Shown here: one piece after another, positions 35,939-44,616 of the stretch
Layout: every line of letters begins with the position of its first letter
Numbering within the stretch: position 1 is the stretch's first letter
Assembly: GCA_016933275.1 (NCBI GenBank)
Contig: JAFGBI010000044.1
Coordinates: 1 to 49,420 of the forward strand
From: Polyangiaceae bacterium
GTDB lineage: Bacteria; Myxococcota_A; Polyangia; Polyangiales; Polyangiaceae
Length of the DNA stretch: 49,420 nucleotides
Direction: 5' to 3'
Position numbers and translations under genes: made by a program
Notes under the pieces: model-generated
Told to the model about the DNA's origin: nothing
The model's input: only the letters and a program-made list of their open reading frames with translations
Databases searched by the model: none

Positions 35939-36490
35939 ATGCGGACCCTTGCGAGCGTGCTGCGTCGCGCCTTGCTTGGATTGCTGAAGGGCGGTTTGGT
36001 GGGAGCGGTCGTGGCTGCGGCCCTCGTTCATGGGCTGGGGCTGCCCATCTTCGGCGGTCTCTGGCTCGCGATCCCAGCGGCTATCCTGGCAGGGGCGCTC
36101 GTGGGTGTGCTCGTTGGCCGCCCGATCTGGCACCCGGGAGCGCGGATCGAGGCGGGTCTCAAGGCCGTGACGGGGGGATTGCTTGCCGTGGGGCTGCTCC
36201 TGCTCGTTCGGCGCTTCCTGCCGTTCGAGCTCGCTGCGCCGAGCGTATTGGGGGTGGGTCTCTTGGGCGATCTGCCGATGGTTTCGCTGCCCCTTCTGTC
36301 CGCCGTGCTCGGGGCCTTGTTCGAGGTGGACCATACAGGGGAGGGGGCGGCGGAACCCACCCGGCGTCGTGTTGCCGAGGGTTCCGCTCGGGTTCGGGCG
36401 GAGGAAGACGCCATCCGCGGCTCGACCGCCGAGGATCTGGAAGAGCCCCTGGACGAAGACGCAGCGCCTTCTCGCCACCAACGCCACTGA
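35939..36490 (+). CDS. Hypothetical inner-membrane protein
   Basis: 183 residues. Four hydrophobic segments (GGLVGAVVAAALVHGLGL, LWLAIPAAILAGALVGVLVG, GGLLAVGLLLLVRRFL, SLPLLSAVLGALF) are followed by a charged Glu/Arg-rich cytoplasmic tail. ATG 35939 was chosen because it precedes the basic N-terminus; GTG 35903 would add 12 residues. The deacetylase gene starts 28 bp later on the same strand, so they are probably co-transcribed. No family recognised. Confidence 0.65.
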   Translation: MRTLASVLRRALLGLLKGGLVGAVVAAALVHGLGLPIFGGLWLAIPAAILAGALVGVLVGRPIWHPGARIEAGLKAVTGGLLAVGLLLLVRRFLPFELAAPSVLGVGLLGDLPMVSLPLLSAVLGALFEVDHTGEGAAEPTRRRVAEGSARVRAEEDAIRGSTAEDLEEPLDEDAAPSRHQRH

Positions 36491-36518
36491 GTCGCTGCTC
36501 CCAACCGCCGTCGCCGTC

Positions 36519-37337
36519 ATGCCCGCCGCGCGCATCGTCCTCTACAGCGCCACCTTCGGAGCTTTCGGGGTGCTGTTGCGGACGCTGACGCGAGGACCGC
36601 TCCCGCTGTGGCTCGTGGTCTCCCTCATGACCCTCTATCTCGCCGTCATTGCCGTCGGGATCCTGGCGCCCCAGCTCGAGATGTTCGGCGATGCCATCGT
36701 GGAGGGACCACCCGGGACCAGGCGCGTGGCCCTCACCTTCGACGATGGGCCCCACCCAGGGACGACCCACGCGATCCTCGACCTTCTGGCCCAAGAGGGG
36801 GATCGGGCAACCTTCTTCGTGATCGGAGAGCGGGTGGATAGACACCCGGAGGTCGTGCGCCAGATCGTGACTGCCGGGCACACGGTCGGGGTCCACGGGT
36901 ATCGACACGCGTGGTCGCACTCCCTCTGGTCCCCCGGCGCCATCGCGGCCGACATAGAGCGCGCTCGCGACGCGGTCGAGCGTGCGGCAGGGGTTCGCCC
37001 TCGGTACTTCCGACCGCCGATCGGTATCGTCAGTCCCCGCACGGCGGTGGGTGCCGGACGCGCCCGTGCGCCGATCGTCCTGTTCAGTCTCCGATCCTGG
37101 GACGGCGTGATCCCGAAGGCCACGAGCGTCGCCCAGCGAGTCACCACGAGGCTGCGCGATGGTTCGATCGTCCTATTGCACGACGCAGCCGAGCGGACCG
37201 ACCGATGCCCCGCGAGCATCGAGGCCCTGCCGGTGATCTTGGCGAAGATCCGCACGATGGGGCTTGCTACCGTCGGTGTCGAGGCGTTCGTGGACGACGA
37301 ACCCCTGGCGCGACCCTCGCTCGGCGGGATCGGCTGA
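36519..37337 (+). CDS. Membrane-anchored polysaccharide deacetylase (NodB domain)
   Basis: 272 residues. Two N-terminal membrane segments (RIVLYSATFGAFGVLL and WLVVSLMTLYLAVIAVGIL) are followed by a NodB domain. TFDDGPHP is motif 1, with catalytic Asp and metal Asp. HGYRHAWSH gives the metal-binding His pair, YFRPPIG motif 3, RSWDGV motif 4 and IVLLHD motif 5. It should remove acetyl groups from a GlcNAc-type polymer in the periplasm. The neighbouring MBOAT transferase adds acyl groups, so the locus may adjust a surface polysaccharide. ATG 36519 starts at the first membrane helix. Confidence 0.93.
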   Translation: MPAARIVLYSATFGAFGVLLRTLTRGPLPLWLVVSLMTLYLAVIAVGILAPQLEMFGDAIVEGPPGTRRVALTFDDGPHPGTTHAILDLLAQEGDRATFFVIGERVDRHPEVVRQIVTAGHTVGVHGYRHAWSHSLWSPGAIAADIERARDAVERAAGVRPRYFRPPIGIVSPRTAVGAGRARAPIVLFSLRSWDGVIPKATSVAQRVTTRLRDGSIVLLHDAAERTDRCPASIEALPVILAKIRTMGLATVGVEAFVDDEPLARPSLGGIG

Positions 37338-37363
37338 CACATGGGTCCGGTGAGCGACGCCCA

Positions 37364-38080
37364 TCAGGCGTCGAGGTCGGCGAGCATGGCAGTGGCCCGA
37401 TCGGCCCAGCGGATATCCGCGCCCCTACCCACACCCAGGCGATGTTCGGCCAGTGCGCGCTGCAGGACCGTCCGGGCCTCGGTGCGCCGGCCGTCCAGGG
37501 TGAGGTAGTGTGCCAGTGCGACGCGGTGGTTCAGCCGTCGGGTCAACGTGGAGACCGACTCCAGCACCTCCACGGCGTCGCGATGCTGGCCGTTTTGCCA
37601 AAGGGCTTCCGCGTAGTCGAGGGCAGCCGAGTATCCGCGGAAGGAACGGTCGCGGACCAGGACCTGTTCCAGTGCCTCGACCGCCTCCCTGGCTCGTGCC
37701 AGGGACAACAGGGCCCGCGCGAGTCCATGCCAGGCTGGGAGAGACTCGGGATCGCGGGCGAGGATTGCCCGGTAGATCGGCTCTGCCTCCGCTGCCCGTT
37801 CCCGCTCCTCCAACGAGTCGGCGAGGGCGAGCTGGCCGTCACCGGAGACGGACTCCGGGTTCCAAGGCCTGCCTTCGGGCGCGCCTTGTCCGTGGTTCGG
37901 GGCCCGACGCCAGACCCCCCACGGAAGGTCCCGGGCTTTTACCACCACGAAGTAGACGGGCCAGCTGAAGGGAAAGAGGAGGACCAACGCCGCGATCCAG
38001 AGCGGGTCAGCACGCCTGCGGATCGCATCCGCCAGCATCCACACTCCACCAATGACCAGTAGACCCAGGAGAATCGACAC
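37364..38080 (-). CDS. Membrane-anchored TPR protein
   Basis: 238 residues from GTG 38080, preceded by AGAGG. Two N-terminal hydrophobic segments (ILLGLLVIGGVWMLADAI and LWIAALVLLFPFSWPVYFVVV) have the look of a PLDc_N-type anchor. Then come about four tetratricopeptide-like helical repeats (AEPIYRAILARDPESLPAWHG, then AREAVEALEQVLVRD, then DAVEVLESVSTL, then EARTVLQRALAEH). TPR domains bind other proteins; the partner is unknown. It is convergent with the deacetylase, 26 bp apart. Confidence 0.8.
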   Translation of the reverse strand: MSILLGLLVIGGVWMLADAIRRRADPLWIAALVLLFPFSWPVYFVVVKARDLPWGVWRRAPNHGQGAPEGRPWNPESVSGDGQLALADSLEERERAAEAEPIYRAILARDPESLPAWHGLARALLSLARAREAVEALEQVLVRDRSFRGYSAALDYAEALWQNGQHRDAVEVLESVSTLTRRLNHRVALAHYLTLDGRRTEARTVLQRALAEHRLGVGRGADIRWADRATAMLADLDA

Positions 38081-38325
38081 GCGCCTCTCGTCGAACAAGC
38101 TTTCCGGCTTACAGCGCGAAGTCAAGGCGCCCCTCGAGACCGCCGATCCGGCAATATTTCCGCCGCTCCCGCCCAGCGAGTCCTTCGGAGAGTGGGCCGG
38201 TCGTTCTACGTAGGGGCTTCCTCCGGCAAAGACCACGCATCCCAGCCGCGCATCCCAGCCGCGAATCCTCGTGAGAACCCTCGTCCGCGATCGAGGACCG
38301 TTTACGAGAGAAGCTGACCAATGCT

Positions 38326-38344
38326 ACCTTGAATTGACCAAGGT
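38326..38344 (+). promoter_or_regulatory. Dyad overlapping the ribosome-binding site of the receiver-like gene
   Basis: ACCTTG-N7-CAAGGT is a perfect 6-bp inverted repeat. The right arm contains the AAGGTG that would serve as ribosome-binding site for the TTG start at 38355. It may be an RNA hairpin that hides that site or an operator. Confidence 0.4.
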
Positions 38345-38354
38345 GTAGATTCGC

Positions 38355-39428
38355 TTGGCCAAGCCGAGCCAACAGCTGATACGTGCCGCCCTGCTCGAGA
38401 CGCTCGACAGCGTGGTGAGCCCTGCCGTACGGGTGGAGGTACTCTCTGCTGCCCTCGGCGAGGTCGAGGGCGGCGTACTACCGGACGATGTCTACGGCTT
38501 CCGACGGTTCGTCCACGGCCCCTTGAAGGATGCGCTCGTGCGGGTGCTGGGTGCATCGTTGGCGGAAACGATCTCGCTCGAGCTCGAACTAACGGGCTGC
38601 TCCATCCCGCCGACGGTGCGGCCGGCCCCCGCATCCAGTCGGATCCCGTCGAGCATCCTCGTGGATCCCGTCATCCCGCCGAACGCCGTTCCCCGTTCTC
38701 TGTCCCCATCGCCTCGTCGGCGGTCCCCAGGTCCCGCCCAAGCCCGTCGGTCCTCCCCGCCCTCCGGGCGTCGCAGCTTCAGCCCCCGGAGCGGGACCCC
38801 GGTTCTTCGCGGCTCGACCCGAACCACCCGACCCGGGCTCTTCGCCCCCACCCCCGAGGAGGCTGGCAATTCCCACCAGGGTGGTGCCCTCCGGCCGCCG
38901 TCGACCCCAGCATTCGCCGAGCTTGACCCACTCGCGTCGCTCCCGCCGCTCGAGCTCCACGAGCGCGACGTCCGGACCTGGCCAACGAAGTCGCGCGCCG
39001 TCTGCGCACCGCACGCAGCTGCGTTCCTCGACGGTCCAATCCTGGAGGCTACGTCCCAGGACCTCGGCGCGAAGCCAGCCGTTGTGGTTGCCACCCGCGA
39101 CGATGAGCTCCTCCACACCCTCGTCGAATGGCTGGGCGATCGCGCGGAGGTTCGGGTCGTCAATGATGTCCTCGACCTCGTGGGCGAGGCGGTGGCACAG
39201 CGGAGGGTGCTCGTGGTGATCGACTGCAATCGCCCCTCCGTGCGTCCGGTTGCGGTCGCCGCGCTCGTTGACGAGCTACCGCAGGCCGTCGCGGTTCTCC
39301 TCTGGGCGCCGTCCGAGGACGACGAAGCAGCCATTCGAACGGTCGCTCCCGAGACGGCGAGCTGGCACCGTTGCGGCGCTTCCGCAGCGGCGCGGCTGGC
39401 AATCCGTTGCGTCGAACTCGTCTCATGA
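38355..39428 (+). CDS. Uncharacterised protein with degenerate receiver-like C-terminal domain
   Basis: 357 residues from TTG 38355. The N-terminal ~75 residues are helical (LIRAALLETLDSVVSPAVR). A long Ser/Pro/Arg-rich disordered linker (~80-190) follows. The last ~125 residues fold like a CheY receiver: AVVVATRDDELLHTLVEWLG, then VLVVIDCNRPS where the phospho-Asp would be, then VAVLLWAPSEDDEAAI. The acidic pair and conserved Lys are unclear, so it is probably a pseudo-receiver. This architecture is frequent in myxobacteria. Function unknown. Confidence 0.6.
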   Translation: MAKPSQQLIRAALLETLDSVVSPAVRVEVLSAALGEVEGGVLPDDVYGFRRFVHGPLKDALVRVLGASLAETISLELELTGCSIPPTVRPAPASSRIPSSILVDPVIPPNAVPRSLSPSPRRRSPGPAQARRSSPPSGRRSFSPRSGTPVLRGSTRTTRPGLFAPTPEEAGNSHQGGALRPPSTPAFAELDPLASLPPLELHERDVRTWPTKSRAVCAPHAAAFLDGPILEATSQDLGAKPAVVVATRDDELLHTLVEWLGDRAEVRVVNDVLDLVGEAVAQRRVLVVIDCNRPSVRPVAVAALVDELPQAVAVLLWAPSEDDEAAIRTVAPETASWHRCGASAAARLAIRCVELVS

Positions 39429-39675
39429 GGGCTCGGCTCTGCACGGTCGAAGACCCCACCGAGGCGAATCGGCCGTTCGCTCCATGCGGCAACCCCCTCT
39501 CACGCACGCGGCAGTCGGGTCGGGGTGCCAACCCCGCTAGAGCACCGATCAGGTTGCCAACCGCAACGGCAGCGCTGAAAAAGCGTCCCTGCGAGGCGAG
39601 GACGCGTTTCCAGCGCTGCCTCTGGTGAGGTCTGCAGCCGGTTCGGCGCTCTAGGTCATCGACCTGACGCAGCAA
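39429..39675. other. 247-bp intergenic stretch made largely of repeats A5 and B5
   Basis: Convergent space between the receiver-like gene and the radical SAM gene. Only 39429-39536 is non-repeat, and nothing was recognised in it. Confidence 0.5.
39537..39654 (+). repeat. Family A dispersed repeat, copy A5 (complete, 118 bp)
   Basis: CTAGAGCACCGA at the left and TTCGGCGCTCTAG at the right form imperfect terminal inverted repeats. The centre has GGCAGCGCTGAAAAAGCGTC (39568-39587) and GACGCGTTTCCAGCGCTGCC (39601-39620), an almost perfect 20-bp stem around a 13-nt loop, as in copy A1. CTAG at each edge could be a target-site remnant. Confidence 0.75.
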
Positions 39676-39697
39676 TCAAACCGATTGCTGCTCTAGG
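39655..39697 (+). repeat. Family B dispersed repeat, copy B5, overlapping a gene end
   Basis: GTCATCGACCTGACGCAGC followed by AATCAAACCGATTGCTGC and TCTAGG. GCAGCAATC (39669-39677) and GATTGCTGC (39683-39691) form a perfect 9-bp stem with a 5-nt loop. The stop codon of the radical SAM gene (39676-39678) and its last residues LEQQSV lie inside it. It directly abuts copy A5. Confidence 0.75.
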
Positions 39698-42579
39698 TGC
39701 CCCCCCTCGCGGGTCGTGGCGGCACGAAGGCGGATCTCCGAGCGAAGGCGGTCGAGATCGAGCGGGGTGCCGACCCCGGCGCGAAGCCCGAGTCGGACGA
39801 GCGCGTGGCTCGGCGGGGTTCCGCCCGCGATTGCGGCCAGGATCTCCGCTGGACGCAGCCCGCCGGCGGGTCCAAGCCTGAGAGCGACGACCAGCACCAG
39901 CGCACCCGGCGCCGCACCCGCCGCCGCCATCGCCGCTTCCGCCTCCGCCCCCGCGACGGCCAGCGCCTGCACCTCCGCGGCGAGGTCGAACTGGCGTGTC
40001 CGTCCCTTGTGAACGCGCTCGACGTGTCGATGTTCTCCGTTCAGAAGATCGGCGATGCGCTTGCTGACCCCCCGCGCTCCACCGAGCGCCTGGACGGATG
40101 CTGCTGGCAACGACAGGACGTACTCCACCCCATCGAGCACGGTGGCCAAGGTCGGGTCTCCCGGCTCGAGCGCCAGCGCGGCCGTGAACCGGAGTCCAGG
40201 CGTGGCCACGCGGTTGAGCTCCCCCACGAGCCCGGGTGCCTCCGGGGCGTCGATGAGCCTCACGTCGAGGTACTCGCCGAGGCTCGGGACTCCGAGAGGC
40301 AAAGCCGGCGAAAACGACATCGCGGGTTTTGGGTGAAATCCTGCCGTGTAGGCGACCGTTGCGCCGGCTCGGCGGAATACCCTTCCGAGCTCGCGAATGA
40401 GGTCCAGGTGTCCCGACAGGGAGAGCGCGCCGAGCTTCTCGTAGCGGAAGCGCCACCTGACGGCCGGCCCCCCCGGTTGCGGCGGTCGATGCCGTTCGGG
40501 ATGGGGGCGGCGTTGCGCCACCGCCGCCACACCAGAGGGACCCGCCCGATCCGTCCCACCCTCCTCGGCGGTTGCCGGGTATGGACCAGGTAGCGCGACC
40601 GGTATCGAGGCCGGTTCTCGATCGGTGTTCGTCGGAGCGGGGTGCACCCCGAGACGGACGAGGAACCGGGTGCGCTCCTCCTGTATCTGTGCGAGGTCAC
40701 ACCCGATCCCGCAATCGTGGCAGACGAGCCTCTTCGTCGCTGCCGTGACGTTGGGTTGGTGTACGGGCCAACCCGCGATCTTCCTGCACGGGGGGCTGGA
40801 ACGACCCTGGAGTGCGTGTCGATACTCTCGAGCGAGGAAGCCTGGATCGACGCCGACGTCGATGTGGTCCCATGGTAAGCGAGCGCCCACGGGGAGCGCG
40901 CCGAGATAGCGGTTCGGAGACACGTTGCACGCCGAGAACGCCGCCTCCCACCGGTCCAGACAGAGCCGATCCTCCCAAGAATCGAAGCCCGCTCCGTTGC
41001 GGTAGGCATGCTCCAATACGTCAGCGAGCCGGCGATCGCCGCGGGCGAAGACGCCCTCGAGGACGCTCGTCGCAGCGTCGTGCGTCTTCAATCCGATCCC
41101 GCGCAGCCTCCCCAACTCACCGCGCAGGAGGCGCTGCTTGCGCTCGATCTCTAGCTGCGGGTCCATGGCACACCATTGGAACGGGGTGTGCGGCTTGGGA
41201 ACGTGGCTGGAGACACTCACGGTGATGGTGGGGCGCCCCCCAGCGTGTCGGCCCGCGGCGAGCGTGCCACGCCCAAGCTCGGCGATCGCGGCGACGTCTT
41301 CGTCCGTTTCCGTGGGCAGGCCGATCATGAAGTAGAGCTTCATCCGGTCGAACCCGCGAGCGAACACGCGCGCGGCCGTCTCCATCAATTGAGCCTCGGT
41401 GACGTTCTTGTTGATCACGTCACGGAGCCGCTGAGTCCCCGCCTCGGGAGCGAAGGTCAGGCCCGACGCGCGTACGCAGCCCATGGCTTCCATCACGTCC
41501 TCGGTCAGGCCGTAGGCGCGGAGCGACGCGACCCCGAGCGAGACCCGGCGCGGAGCGGTGAACTCCGCCAGGCTCTTCACCAGCGGGCCGATCGCGCTGA
41601 CGTCCGCGGTGGAGAGCGCCGTGAGGCTCACCTCGTCCTGACCTGTCTCGGCAATGGAAGCGATCACGGTGTCGATCACCGACTGGGGGTCGCGTTCGCG
41701 CACCGGGCGGTAGATCATTCCTGCCTGGCAGAAGCGGCACCCTTCGGTGCAGCCGCGTGCGATTTCGACGCTCATGCGATCGAAGACCGCTTCCGGGCCA
41801 CCCACGGGTCCCCCCGTGGGGAACGGGAAGCGGTGGAGATCGGGGACGAGGCGCCGTCGCACCGGGAACGGCGCTGCGCCCGCCGTGGGGGCGGCAACGA
41901 CCATGAGCCCCGTGGCGCGGTCCGTGGTCGTTTCATAGAGCGACGGCACGTACACTCCGGTGAGCCCCGCCAGCGCAGCCAGGCGCGCCGCGCGGGGCAA
42001 GCCATCACGGCGTGCCTGCGTCCAGCGAAGTACGAGCTCGGTCGTTGCCTCCTCCCCGTCACCGATCAAGAAAGCGTCGATGAATGGCGCGAGGGGCTCC
42101 GCATGGGTCGCGACGGGTCCCCCTGCCACCACCAGCGGCGCGTCCTCCCCGCGGTCGGCCGTGCGCAGCGGGATCCCACCCAGGTCGAGCATCGCGAGGA
42201 CGTTGGTGTAGGTGAGCTCGTACTGGAGCGAGAAGCCGACGACATCGAAGTCGGCGAGGGGTCTTGCGCTCTCGAGCGACACCAGCGGCACCTGGTGATG
42301 GCGCAGCTCCGCAATGAGATCGACCCAGGGCGTGTAGCAGCGCTCGGCCAGGGTGCGCGGATCCTCGTTGAGGATCTGATAGAGGATCCGGTAGCCGAGA
42401 TGGCTCATCCCGATGTCATAAAGATCGGGGAAGGCGAGGCAGACCCGAGCCTCGACCCCGTCCCACGGCTTGTTCCTCACCCCATGCTCGCTGCCGGTGT
42501 ATCGAGTGGGCTTGGCGACGCGGGTGAGAAACGGAGCGTACGGGTGCTGGTGGAGCGGGATCACGGCCGAGGGCCGCAC
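39676..42579 (-). CDS. Fused radical SAM protein (TIGR03960 type with TIGR03936/DUF2344 tail)
   Basis: 967 residues. The N-terminal ~620 residues are a B12-binding-like segment plus radical SAM core: RVCLAFPDLYDIGMSHLGYRIL, then ARGCTEGCRFCQAG with the Cx3Cx2C iron-sulphur triad, then LTALSTAD and APEAGTQRLR. After a linker with CHDCGIGC, the last ~230 residues match the radical-SAM-linked DUF2344 domain (RFRYEKLGALSLSGHLDLIRELGRVFRRAG, FHPKPAMSFSPALPLG). The two-part fusion is known from several phyla, often encoded beside Rne/RNase genes or ribosomal-protein genes; its reaction is not established. The GTG start at 42579 has no clear ribosome-binding site; GTG 42564 is an alternative. The 3' end lies in repeat B5. 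Confidence 0.92.
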   Translation of the reverse strand: MRPSAVIPLHQHPYAPFLTRVAKPTRYTGSEHGVRNKPWDGVEARVCLAFPDLYDIGMSHLGYRILYQILNEDPRTLAERCYTPWVDLIAELRHHQVPLVSLESARPLADFDVVGFSLQYELTYTNVLAMLDLGGIPLRTADRGEDAPLVVAGGPVATHAEPLAPFIDAFLIGDGEEATTELVLRWTQARRDGLPRAARLAALAGLTGVYVPSLYETTTDRATGLMVVAAPTAGAAPFPVRRRLVPDLHRFPFPTGGPVGGPEAVFDRMSVEIARGCTEGCRFCQAGMIYRPVRERDPQSVIDTVIASIAETGQDEVSLTALSTADVSAIGPLVKSLAEFTAPRRVSLGVASLRAYGLTEDVMEAMGCVRASGLTFAPEAGTQRLRDVINKNVTEAQLMETAARVFARGFDRMKLYFMIGLPTETDEDVAAIAELGRGTLAAGRHAGGRPTITVSVSSHVPKPHTPFQWCAMDPQLEIERKQRLLRGELGRLRGIGLKTHDAATSVLEGVFARGDRRLADVLEHAYRNGAGFDSWEDRLCLDRWEAAFSACNVSPNRYLGALPVGARLPWDHIDVGVDPGFLAREYRHALQGRSSPPCRKIAGWPVHQPNVTAATKRLVCHDCGIGCDLAQIQEERTRFLVRLGVHPAPTNTDREPASIPVALPGPYPATAEEGGTDRAGPSGVAAVAQRRPHPERHRPPQPGGPAVRWRFRYEKLGALSLSGHLDLIRELGRVFRRAGATVAYTAGFHPKPAMSFSPALPLGVPSLGEYLDVRLIDAPEAPGLVGELNRVATPGLRFTAALALEPGDPTLATVLDGVEYVLSLPAASVQALGGARGVSKRIADLLNGEHRHVERVHKGRTRQFDLAAEVQALAVAGAEAEAAMAAAGAAPGALVLVVALRLGPAGGLRPAEILAAIAGGTPPSHALVRLGLRAGVGTPLDLDRLRSEIRLRAATTREGGHLEQQSV

Positions 42580-42697
42580 CGTAGCACTGCCGCGTCAGAA
42601 CGCCCGCCGCCGAGGTTCGGCGCGGTCTGGGGGCGGGGGCCCATCGTGCAGCCGAGCGGCTACCCGTGTCGGGGCGACCGTACTATCTTGCCCGCGA

Positions 42698-43438
42698 ATG
42701 CAGGGCTTCCGTCAGGGCACCATCGTCCATCGCCAGGTCTGGACACCCGGCTCCGTGACCCTCCGTCTCGAAGCGGCGACCGAGCCCCTGATCCCCGGTC
42801 AGTTCCACAACCTTGCCTTGCAGGTGGGTGACAAGTGGGTGCGACGCGCCTACTCCGCCGCCTCCGCGCCTGGCCAGCCGCTGGAGTTCTTCGTGAACCG
42901 GGTGGACGACGGTGAGCTCACCCCCGATCTAACCGAGCTCTCGGTGGGCACAGAGGTCTTCATCGACCCCCGGCCTCGCGGCTTCTTCACCCTGGCATCC
43001 GTGCCTGAGGTCCCCGACCTCTGGCTCTGGGCGACCGGCACCGGGCTGGCGCCGTACATCTCCATGCTGCGGACCCCCGAACCCTTCGCCCGTTTCGAGC
43101 GGGTCGTTCTCGTCCATGGGGTCCGGCAGGGCGCGCAGCTGGCCTACGCCGAGGAGCTCGAGGAGCTCGGGCAGAGCCGTCCCCAACGGTTCGTTCGCAT
43201 TCCCGTGGTGAGCCGAGAGAATGTCGTCGGCGCCTTGCAGGGTCGGGTGACCGGGCTGTTCGCGGGAGGGACGATCGAACGCCAGGCTGGGGTTGCCGTC
43301 GCCCCAGATCGCTCCCATGTCATGCTCTGCGGAAACCCCGCCATGATCACGGAGATGGTAGAGCTCCTCGACCGACGAGGGCTTCGGAGAAATCGTTCAC
43401 GCCGTCCCGGGCAGGTGACGTTCGAGCGGTACTGGTGA
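42698..43438 (+). CDS. fpr: Ferredoxin-NADP+ reductase
   Basis: 246 residues, the usual length for the bacterial Fpr subclass. RRAYSAAS binds FAD (RxYS motif), ATGTGLAPYISML is the NADP-binding motif and LCGNPAMITEM the nucleotide-binding Cys-Gly motif. The protein ends in an aromatic residue (FERYW), as in E. coli Fpr. It transfers electrons between NADPH and ferredoxin or flavodoxin, for example to supply radical SAM enzymes such as its divergent neighbour. ATG 42698. It is convergent with the OMP gene, 9 bp apart. Confidence 0.93.
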   Translation: MQGFRQGTIVHRQVWTPGSVTLRLEAATEPLIPGQFHNLALQVGDKWVRRAYSAASAPGQPLEFFVNRVDDGELTPDLTELSVGTEVFIDPRPRGFFTLASVPEVPDLWLWATGTGLAPYISMLRTPEPFARFERVVLVHGVRQGAQLAYAEELEELGQSRPQRFVRIPVVSRENVVGALQGRVTGLFAGGTIERQAGVAVAPDRSHVMLCGNPAMITEMVELLDRRGLRRNRSRRPGQVTFERYW

Positions 43439-43447
43439 CCTTCTCGA

Positions 43448-44410
43448 TCAGAGATCCACGGTTACGCCGAAGGAAACCCGCCCGATGATCTCGAACGGAT
43501 AGGTAAACGGATTGAGATCGCGCGGCTCGAGGGCTTGGCCTTCGCGGTAGTAGTCGACCCCAATCAGCAGCCCCGGGTCGTCGCAATTCGAAGTGGCGCT
43601 CCAGGCCGGCGGGGTGTTCTCGATGGCCAGATCTTCGTTGAAGCACCGCTTCTGCTGGTTGAGCTCGTAGGCAACGCCGATCCCGCCGCCGATCGTGAAA
43701 TACTCCCCGATGGTCTGGCTCGTGCCGAACATCAGCGCGATCTTGCGCTCGGTGTGGGCGACCGTGTCGATGATGCCACCACCGATGTCAGGGAGATCCG
43801 CATCCTCTTCGTCGTCGCGTTCCGCGAGGTATCGGTAGCCGTAGTTCTCGTACAGGAGGCGGATCACGTAGCCATTGAGGGGCCGGTCGCCGCCGAACCA
43901 AGCCCCCACGCCTGCCGAGAAACCCGAGATCGGTCCGAGGCCTCGGGCACGTCGCTTCAGGTTGTCATCTCCGCCCAAGGTGAGCCGGGGCGGGCGGTTC
44001 CACACGACGAATTGGGGCACGAACTCGATGCTCAGCCAGTCCGCGGCAGGGATGGATATCTCGAGCTCGAGGTTGAGCTCCCCATCGAGGATTACGTTGA
44101 GTGGATCGAGGCGGACCGAGAAGTCGGGGAGCTCCCATTCGGTGGAGGTCGCTGCCGGGTACTCATAGCCCGGTTGGGGCTGTCCGTAGCCCGGCTGGGG
44201 CTGTCCGTAGCCCGGCTGGGGCTGCCCATAGCCCGGCTGGGGCTGCCCATAGCCCGGCTGGGGCTGCCCATAGCCCGGCTGGGGCTGCCCATCATACCCA
44301 GGCTGCTGAGCACCTGGCTGCTGTTGGGCGCTGGCGCTACCCGTGGTGAGCAGCAACGCCACCGCGGTAGCCAACCCCATCCCACCGAAGCCCACCTCGT
44401 ACATTCGCAT
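43448..44410 (-). CDS. Repeat-rich outer-membrane protein
   Basis: 320 residues from ATG 44410. A signal peptide (MGLATAVALLLTTGSASAQ) is followed by about six copies of PQPGYGQ. A beta-rich domain then alternates polar and hydrophobic residues (VRLDPLNVILDGELNLELEI, YVIRLLYENYGYRYLA, EIIGRVSFGVTVDL) and ends in a C-terminal hydrophobic residue typical of beta-barrel proteins. The repeated segment may form an exposed or periplasmic linker. Function unknown; an outer-membrane barrel is an inference from the pattern. Confidence 0.75.
   Translation of the reverse strand: MRMYEVGFGGMGLATAVALLLTTGSASAQQQPGAQQPGYDGQPQPGYGQPQPGYGQPQPGYGQPQPGYGQPQPGYGQPQPGYEYPAATSTEWELPDFSVRLDPLNVILDGELNLELEISIPAADWLSIEFVPQFVVWNRPPRLTLGGDDNLKRRARGLGPISGFSAGVGAWFGGDRPLNGYVIRLLYENYGYRYLAERDDEEDADLPDIGGGIIDTVAHTERKIALMFGTSQTIGEYFTIGGGIGVAYELNQQKRCFNEDLAIENTPPAWSATSNCDDPGLLIGVDYYREGQALEPRDLNPFTYPFEIIGRVSFGVTVDL
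44164..44289 (-). repeat. 21-bp tandem repeat encoding PQPGYGQ units
   Basis: Six full units of 21 bp (plus-strand form CATAGCCCGGCTGGGGCTGCC, with C/T and A/G variants), each encoding seven residues. Several units are identical, so recent expansion is likely. Confidence 0.9.
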
Positions 44411-44616
44411 GGCGAAAGCATAGCCTCGATAGGGCGTAGCTTCACTACTCCTCGCGATCCCAGGGGTCCCGGGTGGGCGGAGCGTGGGTTTGGCAGTCTT
44501 TTCCGGCAAACGGGTTGTGGCCGCATCGCCGAAGGTGGCACTATGCTTTTCCCCCAAGGCATGGGTCCGCTCCCCGGACCTGTCTTGGCTCGAGTCCCTC
44601 GATCCTGGAGTGAATC

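Noticed and set aside
33851..36535. An 894-residue minus-strand frame
   Set aside because: It is another frame of the MBOAT gene, rich in Arg/His/Pro, and does not show any domain.
42658..42686. Promoter for ferredoxin-NADP reductase (TACTAT box at 42681)
   Set aside because: A good -10-like box, but nothing resembling a -35 box at 16-18 bp.
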